Assembly (NCBI RefSeq): GCF_020379485.1
Contig: NC_063436.1
Location: 27,774,423 to 27,838,422 of the forward strand
Direction of reading: 5' to 3'
From: Brassica napus
Lineage: Eukaryota; Streptophyta; Magnoliopsida; Brassicales; Brassicaceae
Length of the DNA: 64,000 bases
The stretch's first letter is position 1. Each line of letters starts with the position of its first letter. Under the pieces are notes generated by a model. That model was not told the origin of the DNA. It made no database searches and saw only the letters and a list, made by a program, of their open reading frames with translations. The position numbers were made by a program, and so were the translations under genes. Shown piece by piece: positions 22,905 through 33,469 of this stretch.

Positions 22905-25150
22905 TAGTTAATTTCATATTCAAAATTAAAGTAATCATATAATTGTTATATTGTAATACTATTTTATTTTGAGATGATAGTTAGGACTTCTAATTTTTAA
23001 TTGATGTAGGTTAATTTAAAATATTCCAAAGACTAAATAAAAATTATATAAATATTAATTTCAAAACTGACATATTTTATATTATTTTACCCTTTTAAAC
23101 ACTTTTATAATGTTGTACCTATAAATTTATTTTTAAAGTTAAATAATGATTGTTTTTAAATAAAGCTGCAAGAATAAAAGTGACTTCACAGCCTCTAGGG
23201 ATCAACCCCACTATCCCAATAAATTGCTCATGCGGCACTAGCATGCAGTTTTTAGAAAGAAAAAAAAAGTAATAATTGTACTTTTATGATAAACTAAACC
23301 ACTGAATTTATATGTGGTAGAATTTGAAGAGACTCTCTCTCTTCTCTTCAATCATTAATTTTTAATTTTTATCTGTGAGATTCTCAATAAGATGGTCTAA
23401 CGGGATTACCATGTGTTTTGTTATACTGGTAGTACATGTTAATGTGTACATGTCTCTTAAATCTCAAATTATATTATTATAATATAAGCCGTCCCTGTAT
23501 GAGATCGATTGGGCTGTGAAAAACAAACCAAGGGGAAGAAATCCGATAGGAGCGATGAGACAACATATTTGCTTGTGTTCCTTCACTTGTAGTTGTCACG
23601 GACCAAGAGGAAAACGCTGAAGGCAAGACGACGGGAAATGAATTAGTGACTGGATTCTATTGGACACAAAAAAGCATGTCATAGGATAAAGTAAAAACCT
23701 TTTTAACAAAAGAAAGAAAAAATAGTGAAAATCAAAAGTTTAAAGGGTAATTTCATCTTTTGATACATGGTCACTTGCAGCGAGTTATAGTGCGCCAAAT
23801 TCATTCGATACGACAAAATTTCTCATAGAATTAATAAAAATATTGTACTATTAACAAAATATAAAACGCACGCATTAGTAATATCCTATTTACAGTAAAA
23901 AATCTATAAATTAGTAATGCTAAGACTTTGGTATTTTACTAATTTATAGAATTATTAATTTAAATAAATTTTTATTTTTTAGATTTTTCTATTTTAGATT
24001 ATATTTTTTTAAATAAGAAAATATTTAATTTTAGTGTATTAGTTTTATTCTATTATTTGATGTATATAAAATATGTCTCATAAAATTTAAATGCGGTTTT
24101 AGATATAATTTTACTAAATTTCATCAAAATATATTAAGTGTAGAGAAATATAAAGATAATTATATTATGAACATAAAACAAATAATATAAAGGTTGGTTT
24201 ATACTTATATAAAATATATATATTATTAATTTATAACTTTAATGTGATCATTTTATTAACATAAAAGTTTTTTAAAAAATATTATTTTATTATTGTATCG
24301 ATTTGTGTCATATTTTGAACAGGTCTAACTTAAAATCGGATAAATTTATTAATTTACGGTATTTATTAATTTATCGAATATTAATTTATAGAGTTTATTC
24401 ACTATAATCATTTTTGGTGTATTTGTTTATTAAAATTTATTAATTTATCGAGTATTAATTTATCAAAATTTATCAAAATTTAGAAAATGACGAGATAACA
24501 TATTCAAAAAATGATAGAGATCCTACCTAATCATGACAATTTAAATTTGTTATGATTTATGACAACAATACAATTATAAATATTACAATCAATATATATT
24601 AATTAGCATAATTAAAAATATAAGCAAAATAATTTAGATCTTAAATGGAATATATTTTAAACTTAAACATTGATAAAATAATATTAATTTTAGAAATTAT
24701 TACATAATATTACGATTATTGTAACATGAAAAAAATATTACATAAATCTATATCTTGACAAGATTTTTGAAGTATTTTAATAATATATATATAGTCAAAT
24801 ATGAAAAATTATAAAACATATTTATATTATATTTGGCGGAAACTTAAATAGTCAAAGTTATATTTAAATTAATTATTCTATGTAAAGATAAAACTAATAA
24901 AGTTTCTAATTATTTAAAATTAAATTACAATAAAATAATTTAATTGAGTGATTGTCAATTAATTAATTAGGTTAATAAATAATTTTTCATGAGTGAAATT
25001 AAACCTAATACGATCAAATTGAATTATTCACAAAACTAGAATTTTGTACTTGAAGATTGCGCTCGTCGGACTTAACCCATTTTTCAATAAATTAAAATTT
25101 TAAATAATCAAATTAAAAAAAACAGACTAAGGAAAAATAAATTGCAAATT
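22905..25150. other. AT-rich repeat-derived intergenic DNA
   Basis: No gene. Bases 23891-24406 look like one decayed inverted-repeat element, listed separately. The rest is very AT-rich and I cannot assign it. Confidence 0.45.
23891..24406. mobile_element. Decayed inverted-repeat element
   Basis: The left end TACAGTAAAAAATCTATAAATTAGTA and the right end, read inwards as TATAGTGAATAAACTCTATAAATTAATA, are imperfect inverted copies. The CTCTATAAATTAATA core recurs several times inside. The ends resemble a MITE family I have seen in Brassicaceae sequences, but I cannot name it and found no clean target duplication. Confidence 0.45.
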
Positions 25151-25159
25151 ATTACTTTG

Positions 25160-26375
25160 TATTTTTTTTTGTCAACAACATTACAGACTCATATAGACTC
25201 TGTAGACCATACCGGGAGATATTGATCCATGTGAAAAAGACAGTTGTTTTCTGATACAGCGTGCTAGATTATCCGCTTTTATATTTTTTGTCCTTGGTAC
25301 ATGTATAATCTCTGAACGTGTAAAACTCTCTTTCAGACTCTTGATATCTTCCAAATAACTTGCAAAAACTAGTCATTCTTCTGGTTCCGAAACCATCTTC
25401 ACCAATTGAGAATAATCTGTTGCAAACGTAACCTAAAATTGTCTTAAATTCCACATACATTCCATTGCCCATAATAACGCCTCGATTTCTGCATGCAAGG
25501 GAGATAGAGACGCTCTTACGTTCCTTGCTCCCATCAGACCCTCAAATCCAACTGAAGTATCGAACCAGTCCTGGCCAGAGAACATATCCTCCTCTTTCCA
25601 TGATCCATCTGTAGAACACCAACGAAAGAGTCGTTACCTGATTTTGTATTCCCATCTTCTGATCTTTCATTAGTTGTGCATCAGTCCAAAGTGTTGATTC
25701 TGTCTCAGCCAATTTAAGAGTGTCTCTAGGATCTATATCCAGATTACTAAAAACTTTATTATTTCTGCTTTTCCAAATGTACCAAAGTATCCAAGCAAAT
25801 TGATGATCTTCCATCGGTGGAGCGACTCTCCAGAATAGATGATCCATATTTGTAAATAAAGAGTGTGTCGGGAAGATAGCTTGATTTGTTGGAATCTTCG
25901 ATAGAGCCCACACCTGAATTGTTGGAGGGCACTCAAAGAACACATGGTTAATCGATTCCTCGTCCGTTCCACATATTGCACAGCATATATCTCCTTGCAT
26001 CCCTCGTGCCTACTGATTTTTCTTAACTGTTACATATCCTGAAACCAATTGCCAAAGAAAATGTTTTATCTTTGGTGGACACCGTATTTTCCAGCAAAAA
26101 ACCTTTAGAACATCAGCTGTAGGACCAATTAATAATGGTAATCTATCCTTATTCGGGTAGATCCTCTTCATTTGATATCATGATTTAACTGTAATTTTCC
26201 ATTATTTGTGAAATAACATCCATCCCTATCTATCATCTGGTGTCTGCTTAGTGGTATACTTTCTATGATCTGCACATCATGGGAATCTACCAAAGTCCGA
26301 AGAACCTGCGAGTTCCATCTTCGCGAAGTGGAGTCAATAAGGGAGTCCACTGTAAGGTCGGGATACGAATTGTGT
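25160..26375 (-). mobile_element. 5'-truncated LINE fragment
   Basis: Broken minus-strand frames follow the 3' part of a plant L1-type LINE in order: the end of the RT region (26350-26168), a zf-RVT zinc-binding segment with Cys-Ala-Ile-Cys and Asn-His-Val-Phe-Phe-Glu-Cys (about 25990-25850), then an RNase H segment (about 25600-25270). RNase H ends in Leu-Trp-Ala-Met-Glu-type sequence with several stops. A poly(T) at 25162-25170 is the poly(A) tail on the minus strand. The endonuclease and most of the RT are missing. I saw no clear target duplication, so it is an old copy. Confidence 0.75.
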
Positions 26376-27916
26376 TGATTTTTACTGTAGTTTTGTAAAA
26401 AAAGAATGCTAAAACTAAAATTAAAATAATAAATATAATTTATTTTTTTAATAAAATATTTTTTTTTAAAGTCACCATCTAGTTATAAACAACAACGAAG
26501 TCCACAAATAAAATTGTACAATTTTCAACTTCGACTAACATATATATAGAACACTATCTTTTGATAATTTATAACACCTTAAAGCAAAATAGACTTACGA
26601 ATTGATATATTGCTTTCATGTCCAACCAAATAGAACACGGGAAAATAAATTTGAACACATTTAAAAAAAAAATTTGGGTCTATTTGCTGATAAAAAAAGG
26701 GTCTATTTGTTCGATAAACTCTTTTTTCTCTTTTTCTTTTGTTTAGAATTTTGTTTTTGGACCATCGTACCTCTGCCCAGTCCTTTAACGTGGACATGAT
26801 TGCTTTAATGTATGCTTCAAACACAAGTGGCTAACTGAAAAAAATCCAAAAAAAAAACAAAAAAAAACACACACACACCCACCAGATAACCAACAACGTA
26901 AGAAAATAAGAATCAAACTTCTCACTTCACTCTTGTTCCAACATCTTATATATTATGATGGCGAAGCCATGTGTTCCCCAGATTAAACTTATAAAACAAA
27001 TTATTTGAAGCGCCAGAGACATGATTAGCTTACTTCAACCGAAATTCGGATGACTTTTCTGCCAGATTTTAAGGTCGATAATTCCACATCAAGAAAAGGT
27101 AGAAGATCAAAAATATTACAGCCCCTTTAAACTCAACAGCTAAAGCATATATAAAAAGATTGCGTGTCGATCTGCAAGAGAATGTAACTGAGAAGATATT
27201 GTTGGTAGACGTGAAGAACCTCTAGAACATCAATGAGAAAGCAACTCCAACTCCGATGTCGTTCCAAAACAGAACTTCAAAGGAGAAAAAGGGTGGGACG
27301 GAGATCGAAAACCAACCTCAAACTAACTTAAAACACTAGAACCTATCAACATAAGAAAAAAAAGCAAGAAATAAACTAGGTAAGGAGCAATGCCAGGTTC
27401 TGGAACCACTAGACACTGACCGAACTAAGTCTCGATGGCGGAAAGTTTTTTTTTTTTTTTTAAAGTTAAATATAGTGCAAGATCTGCCTATAAAATAAGT
27501 TAAATTTTCATCTCTCCATTGTGTATAGCAGCAAACTTTTGGTTTATTACATCCTAATATTTGATACACACTATTTGCTAGCCAAATTCTATAATTGATT
27601 ATTAGCTGAATATAATATTTTTGTTAGTTACTTAGTCGCTTAGTCATCATGCCAATTTCTCTAAAAATATGACATCGTCCCACTTTATTTGTTTCCCTCA
27701 ATATACGTAACCGCAACCCACGTATACGTCCGTAACTACGTTAGCTTTACACATAGGGTAAAAAAGGAACACGATGAGCCAAAAAAAAAAGAACACGATG
27801 AGCCAACACAAGAACCTGCCAATTTTCCTATATATATATGAAGCATTTAACTTCAGTATCATAACTTCATAAAATTCCTCATCTTATTTTGAAACTTTGT
27901 CCAAAAAGGCAACACG
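26376..27916. other. Intergenic DNA upstream of the intact aminotransferase gene
   Basis: No coding sequence that I can support. From about 27660 it resembles the DNA before the pseudogene copy. CTATATATATA at about 27829-27839 is a candidate TATA box about 80 bases before the start codon. Confidence 0.45.
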
Positions 27917-30900
27917 ATGAGCCAACACACGAACCTGTTGCTTCCTTTATTTGAAACAGACCAAGATAAAGAAGTTGAACGAAAGACCGAGAAGCTGACG
28001 CTAAACGGTGGTGGTAGTGTCTGGAGGTTCAAAGGAAACGGGGCGGCCAAAGAAGCGGCAAGTGTCTCAATAAAAAGTGTCCTATCCAGGTTATTCGAGA
28101 ACTGCAGCAAAGATGTCAAAAAGACCATTTTGCCCCTGGGTCACGGTGATCCGTCCGTCTACCCTTGCTTCAAGACTTCCGTTGATGCTGAGGAAGCCGT
28201 TTCTGAGTCCCTACGATCTGGCGCCGCCAACTCCTACGCCCCCGGGGTTGGTATTTTACCGGCCAGGAGGTACTTAAGTAGTCACTAATTAATTGTTATG
28301 TTATGCATATGCTTCATTTTAAAAACTTTAGTGGCTTAGAAATCTAGTTATCTTGTTATTGGTCGGCTGGTTGGGTAATACAGCAAAGAAAACATGCTAA
28401 TAGAAACATTTTTAAAACTATATTAATGTGGTAGAAAATCTATCAATTCGAAAAATAGTGTGAAGTGTAAAATGTCAATGAAGAACGACTTGAAATTATA
28501 TATGAAGTCTTATATACGATTCAAAAGCTTTATGGCTGCAACTGGAATGCATTTTTTTGGAATAAAAACTTCCAGAATGCTTGATTCATGTGCATTCCAA
28601 AAAACATTTACCAGCTACAACTAAAAAATGAAATGTGTATTCCATTTCATTCCATAACATTCCATACCATTCCAAAAAAAAAAAAAATATTATTTGAAAA
28701 ATCATTCCAAATCAAAAACGTTTTGGAATAAGTAGAATGCTGATTCCCTTCCATTAAATTCCAGAAATTATAATTCATATCATTCCATATATTCCTTTTA
28801 GTTGCTAACAGTTACACCTAACTTTATGAGATATTACACTTTTATGAGGTATTACTCTATGCATGCTATACATTTTCGAAACTATACATAACCTTTACAC
28901 CTATTTTAATACTCCTATTAATTTAGGGCGGTGGCAAATTATTTGAACCGGGACCTTCCGCATGAATTAAAATCAGACGATATATTTATTACGGTCGGGT
29001 GTTGCCAAGGGATAGAGACCATAATTCATGTTCTGTCCTGTCCCAAGTCGAATATCTTGCTCCCCAGTCTTATCTATCCTCTCTACTATAGTCACGCTAT
29101 ATATAGCCAAGTCGAGATTCGCAAGTATGATCTCCTCCCTGACCAAGACTGGGAGATCGATCTCCAAGGCATTGAAGCCATTGCAGATGATAACACAATC
29201 GCTATGGTGATAGCTAACCCTCACAACCCATGTGGAAATGTGTACACATATCAGCATCTAAAGAAGGTGAAATACCTTTAAGTTAATATTCTTTTTAACT
29301 TCACTCTTTTTCTTTGTCAACTGCCCATTTGGCGAACCAAAATTTGCCAATTTCACTCTTATTTATGTTACATTTGTTGATGTATAGAGGTCGGCTTACT
29401 ATGAGAGCCAACACATATGGACCTCCCCGGGTCCAACTCTAATTAAGTACAATCATTTTAAACCCCTTATTTCTTACAACATATATTATATCAGATTTGA
29501 CCCAAAAAGATATTATATCAGATTTAGATTTTAACCACATTCTGTTACCAGTTATTATATTACATGTCTTTGTTCAAAACAATATCTGATAATTATTTTA
29601 AAATTTCAGATTTGTTTTTATAAATTTTTTGAAAAGTTAATTATAGAAAGTTACCCAAGAACCCCTAATAATATTTGAGTTGTCCTGAGTATAGGTTGCT
29701 GAGATGGCGAAGAAGCTAGGGATAATGGTTATTTCTGATGAAGTTTATAAGCACACAATATATGGAGAGAATCCATTTGTCCCGATGGGGATATTCGCAT
29801 CGATTGTTCCTGTGGTTACACTCGGATCCGTTTCCAAGGGGTGGCTCGTCCCTGGCTGGAGAATAGGTTGGATGGCGATGCATGATCCAAATAATGTTTT
29901 CAAAACCACTGGGGTAGGGTTTTTAGTTTTGGATCATACTTTGATACTTAGTTAATATATCTTCCTCTTGGACGTGATATAATAAACGTTGTAGATATGT
30001 GACAGTTTAAACATGTAACCATATCTTTTTGTCATTAAGGTCGTTGAATCCATCAAGGACCTTCTTAACATAAGTCCAGATCCATCGACAATTCTACAGG
30101 TTTGTACTCTCAGTTTTATATTAGAATACACCAAAAAAACATGTGCAATGAACAGAGCCGGACCTGAAATTCTGGGGACCTATCCAAAACAAAAAATATA
30201 TTTAATTTTTATTTTTTTAAAGATATTTTTTTTGAAAAAAAAATAACTGAAAATTATTTTTTAAAATAAAATATTTTTTGTTTACTTAAAACTTTAAAAG
30301 AACATTTTAGTCTATTAAAAATATTTTTATATAACTATAATTTTTAAAATATGTTTTTAATCATTTTTGTATATTTTACATTAAACATTTATATATTTAG
30401 CATATACAAAAAATATTTTTTTTTTTAAAAAAGGGTCCCACAAAAATGGGGACCCCATTCAAATGTTTCACAAGCATGGGGTCAGCCCGGCTCTAGCAAT
30501 GAGTTAAAGATAAAATGTAAAAGAACTAGTGTGTTTCTTTTTTGAAAAATAAAGAACTAATGTGTTCCTCTGTATAATTGATAGGTTGCACTTCCAAATA
30601 TCTTGGAGAAGACAAAGAAAGATTTCTTTGATAAGAAAAACTTGACACTTAGGCAAAATGTAGACATGATGTTCGATGCCCTCAAGGAGGTTCCTTGCCT
30701 TGTTTGCCCTAAGAAACCTGAGTCGTGTGCTTACTTAGTGGTACCAATTTCTTTTTATACTTCCATATTTTTTTTATCTAAACATTCTGAATAATCTTTA
30801 TAAGTATATACCATAATATGCAAGGTCGCTAATACTATTTCCCTAACCATTAAATCTTCTAAGGTTCTTAGCACACTTTTATAATTTTGATAGTACTTTT

Positions 30901-31330
30901 TGTAACCAAAATATCAGAGTATAAATTATGAATGGCACATACATCAAATCCTATGTAAAAAAGTGTCACTACTCACTAGTGACAATCTAATTTGTATATA
31001 TGGCAGACAAAAATGGACCTATCACTATTGGAGGACATCACAGACGATGTTGATTTCTGCATGAAGCTGGCCCGAGAGGAGAATCTCGTCCTTTTACCAG
31101 GTCAGCATCATAATTCACGTCATCTAAGATTTTGAAGTAATTATAATGTTTTTTAATAAGTAGAAAATCATGAGAGAGATGGGCTGATCTGGAATCTAAA
31201 TGCAGGAGAGGCATTAGGCAAGAAGAATTGGGTGAGAATCTCGATAGGAGTAGAGAGATCAATGCTAGAAGACGCTTTCGCGAGGCTCAAAAGCTTCGTC
31301 GGTCGCCATGTCAAATCAGAAACGACTTAA
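27917..31330 (+). CDS. Tyrosine/aromatic aminotransferase (TAT/SUR1 family), intact copy 2
   Basis: Seven exons join in frame to 448 residues: 27917-28269, 28927-29266, 29695-29913, 30040-30099, 30585-30740, 31007-31100 and 31206-31330, all with GT-AG introns. It is a class I/II PLP enzyme. The N-terminal Val-Trp-Arg-Phe-Lys-Gly segment, Asn-Pro-His-Asn-Pro-Cys-Gly near 215-221, Ser-Asp-Glu-Val-Tyr, and Ser-Lys-Gly-Trp with the PLP lysine near 279 are present. The protein ends in the usual Gly-Val-Glu ... Leu-Lys-Ser-Phe tail. The length matches SUR1 and tyrosine aminotransferases (about 420-460 residues). By gene order it corresponds to AT4G28410 (RSA1) or AT4G28420. The family deaminates aromatic amino acids or cleaves S-alkylthiohydroximates; I cannot tell the substrate from sequence. 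Introns 1 and 4 carry MITEs. Confidence 0.92.
28535..28820. mobile_element. hAT-like MITE in intron 1
   Basis: Aligning this intron with that of the pseudogene copy shows a 286-bp insertion flanked by GCTTTATG (28527-28534) and ACTTTATG (28821-28828), 7 of 8 bases alike. The outer ends are weakly inverted (GGCTGCAACTGG, and read inwards TAGGTGTAACTG). The interior is rich in GGAAT/ATTCC words in both orientations. Duplication length suggests hAT. Confidence 0.65.
30153..30495. mobile_element. hAT-like MITE in intron 4
   Basis: The terminal inverted repeats are CAGAGCCGGACCTGA and, from the right, TAGAGCCGGGCTGACCC. The flanks are GCAATGAA (30145-30152) and GCAATGAG (30496-30503), an 8-bp duplication with one change. 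At 343 bp with an AT-rich interior, it is a typical short non-autonomous hAT derivative. The pseudogene copy lacks it. Confidence 0.8.
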
Positions 31331-31429
31331 GAAGTCAGCTTCATTGTCGGAAACCTGGGACTCTATCTTTCTACTGTTTTTGTATTTCTCTGTTCAATAA
31401 TTTCTCGACAATGTTCGAGACTTTGGATT

Positions 31430-31462
31430 ATTGTGTGTGTTGTGTGTGTGTGTGTGTGGGCG
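31430..31462. repeat. TG microsatellite
   Basis: A TG-dinucleotide run just downstream of the intact aminotransferase gene, probably in its 3' UTR. Confidence 0.8.
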
Positions 31463-31769
31463 CGTATGTGTACGCAGCTATGCTTGTCCAGTTGTCGGCT
31501 AGAAGGTCGTTTTAATAAGTGGAGTCGAGTCAAAAACATCATGGCTCGAGCTTAATTACCATCTTGGATTTGATATATGACGAGTTGAGAATAAATAATA
31601 TTTAACGATAAAACCTTTTACTCCTTCAAATAATTTTAAGAGTTTTTCCGCATATTAAAATAAAATAATAAGTATTTATAATTAATTATATTATATTAAC
31701 AATTAAATACATTTTTTAATACATACCAATAAATAAAATAAATTTATAATAAAATATTTTAATAATTCA

Positions 31770-31950
31770 TTAATACTACTTCCCGAAAGTAAGATCTTTT
31801 AAAACTTTTTTTTGTTTCAAAAAATATATTTTCTATATTAAATTTATTGAAAAATGTATGATAAAGTAATATATAAATTAAATTATAAACATTTATTAAA
31901 TTTTTAATAAGCGTAAATATTCTAGAAAATCTTATTTTCGGAAAATGAAT
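31770..31950. mobile_element. Decayed Stowaway-like MITE
   Basis: CTACTTCCCGAAAGTAAGAT near 31779 and the inverted ATCTTATTTTCGGAAAAT near 31931-31948 resemble degraded Stowaway ends with an AT-rich middle. No clean TA duplication could be fixed, so boundaries are approximate. Confidence 0.5.
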
Positions 31951-32049
31951 GATTATAAATTAATAAAAATATTTTACTTTTGGAACCAATAAAAAAGTAA
32001 AAATATTAAAGTTGTAAAGTAGGTGATAATTAAATATCAAACCACAATA

Positions 32050-32163
32050 GGACACGTGACAGGTCCATCATACACCGCAAAGCAGGCGATAACTTCTCTC
32101 GTCCGTCTTGGGAGAGAGCGAAGGAAGGCATCGTCGTCGTCGTCGTCTCTTTATAAACCCTAA
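32050..32163 (+). promoter_or_regulatory. G-box and telo-box before the OB-fold gene
   Basis: GACACGTGAC at 32051-32060 contains a G-box core, and AAACCCTAA at 32155-32163 is a telo-box in the leader. Telo-boxes are common before plant genes for ribosome biogenesis and nucleic-acid-binding proteins. The pseudogene copy keeps the telo-box but has ACACATGG instead of the G-box. Confidence 0.55.
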
Positions 32164-32218
32164 AAAGTACATAGATTCCACCATTAGGGCGAACGCGAAA
32201 ATCTAAAATTAGAGAGCG

Positions 32219-33073
32219 ATGGCGAGTACAGCAGCTGCGACGGGAACGACGACGGCGAAGAGAAAACCTGTTTTTGTGAAGGTTGAGCAGCTGAAGCCTG
32301 GAACGACCGGTCACACATTGACGGTCAAGGTCGTTGACGCCAATCCTGTGGTTCCGGCTGCGAGGAAGGCTCGTCCGGGGGGCTCTATGGGTCGTCCGTC
32401 TCAGCCGAGTCGAATCGCTGAGTGTCTCATCGGAGACGAAACGGGGTGTATTCTCTTCACTGCTCGTAACGATCAAGGTTAGTCACAGTACTTAGTCTTT
32501 TTCTTACATGATGTGGAAATGGTATTGTCTTATTGATAAAGTCTTATCCTTTTGGTTCTCTAATGCATCAATGTCTATTTGAGAAAGTATTGTGACAAAC
32601 TGGTAATGTGATGTCGATTTTTGGACATATATTGCAAAAAAAGCTCTCATCTTGTCTGAAAATGGTAACGGAATTACAGTGAAGACCAGTACAGGACTAA
32701 TGTTTGTTTCAATTTGGTGTTTGTGTATTTGACGGAAGTTGTAGAATGTATTTTATCTTTGTGATTAGTAATGGTGAAACTTGTTTGGTCAGATGTTGAG
32801 CTTAATGTTGTACATGATTCAAAAACTTCCATACCTGTTATTGTGGCTTATTGATTAGCCTGGTTCGTTTTTGTGTGTATAGTTGATCTGATGAAGCCAG
32901 GGGAGACAGTGATACTGCGCAATTCGAGGATAGACATGTTCAAGGGTACAATGAGGCTAGGGGTTGATAAATGGGGACGCATCGAAGCTACTGAACCTGC
33001 ATCTTTCACAGTCAAAGAGGATAACAATCTCTCTCTTGTTGAATACGAACTGATTAACGTTACTGATCAGTGA
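32219..33073 (+). CDS. OB-fold nucleic-acid-binding protein (AT4G28440-like)
   Basis: Two exons, 32219-32477 and 32883-33073, join in frame to 149 residues. After a low-complexity Ala/Thr N-terminus, the segment Lys-Pro-Val-Phe-Val-Lys-Val-Glu-Gln-Leu-Lys-Pro-Gly begins a single OB fold of five beta strands. The fold includes Ile-Ala-Glu-Cys-Leu-Ile-Gly-Asp-Glu-Thr-Gly near 67-77 and Leu-Gly-Val-Asp-Lys-Trp-Gly near 111. This is the architecture of plant SOSS-B/hSSB1-like single-domain proteins that bind single-stranded nucleic acid. The exact role in plants is not known to me. Its 3' end faces the 3' end of the Sof1 gene 396 bp away. A broken second copy lies 13 kb upstream with two transposons in it. 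Confidence 0.93.
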
Positions 33074-33469
33074 ATGTCGTTTTATGCTAGTGTTTGGTTC
33101 TGATTCTTCTACCGTTAATGTCTTTTGTACGACTGGTTCAGATATGCCTGTTTTTGTAGGAATGCTTTCTTTTTTTTACCTTAATACATGATGCCAGAAT
33201 CTCGCTTATTGAGTCAATGGCAATGGTATTGTTCCCTTGAATGTGTTGATGTTGTGTTAAAAGACCATTGAGAGCTTTTTTTAATGCTCACCAATCTTTG
33301 AAGTCAAACTAAGAACTTCACGAAAGAGATATGAACCTGAAATGGGCGTAACTTATAATAGCATAGAGAGTCTTACAACACAGCAAAAATGTTCCACGTT
33401 CCTATCACAAGCCCTCATGTTTCAATACCAACAAAGGAAACAAGAACAAAACGAGATAGAAAACTAGAT

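Noticed and set aside
25160..26375. Host gene for a zinc-binding/RNase H protein
   Set aside because: Domain order, stops, poly(A) tail and similarity to LINE polyproteins point to a dead retroelement.
27340..27570. Minus-strand 77-residue ORF with a poly(T) tract
   Set aside because: It crosses a homopolymer run and has no recognisable domain or element ends.
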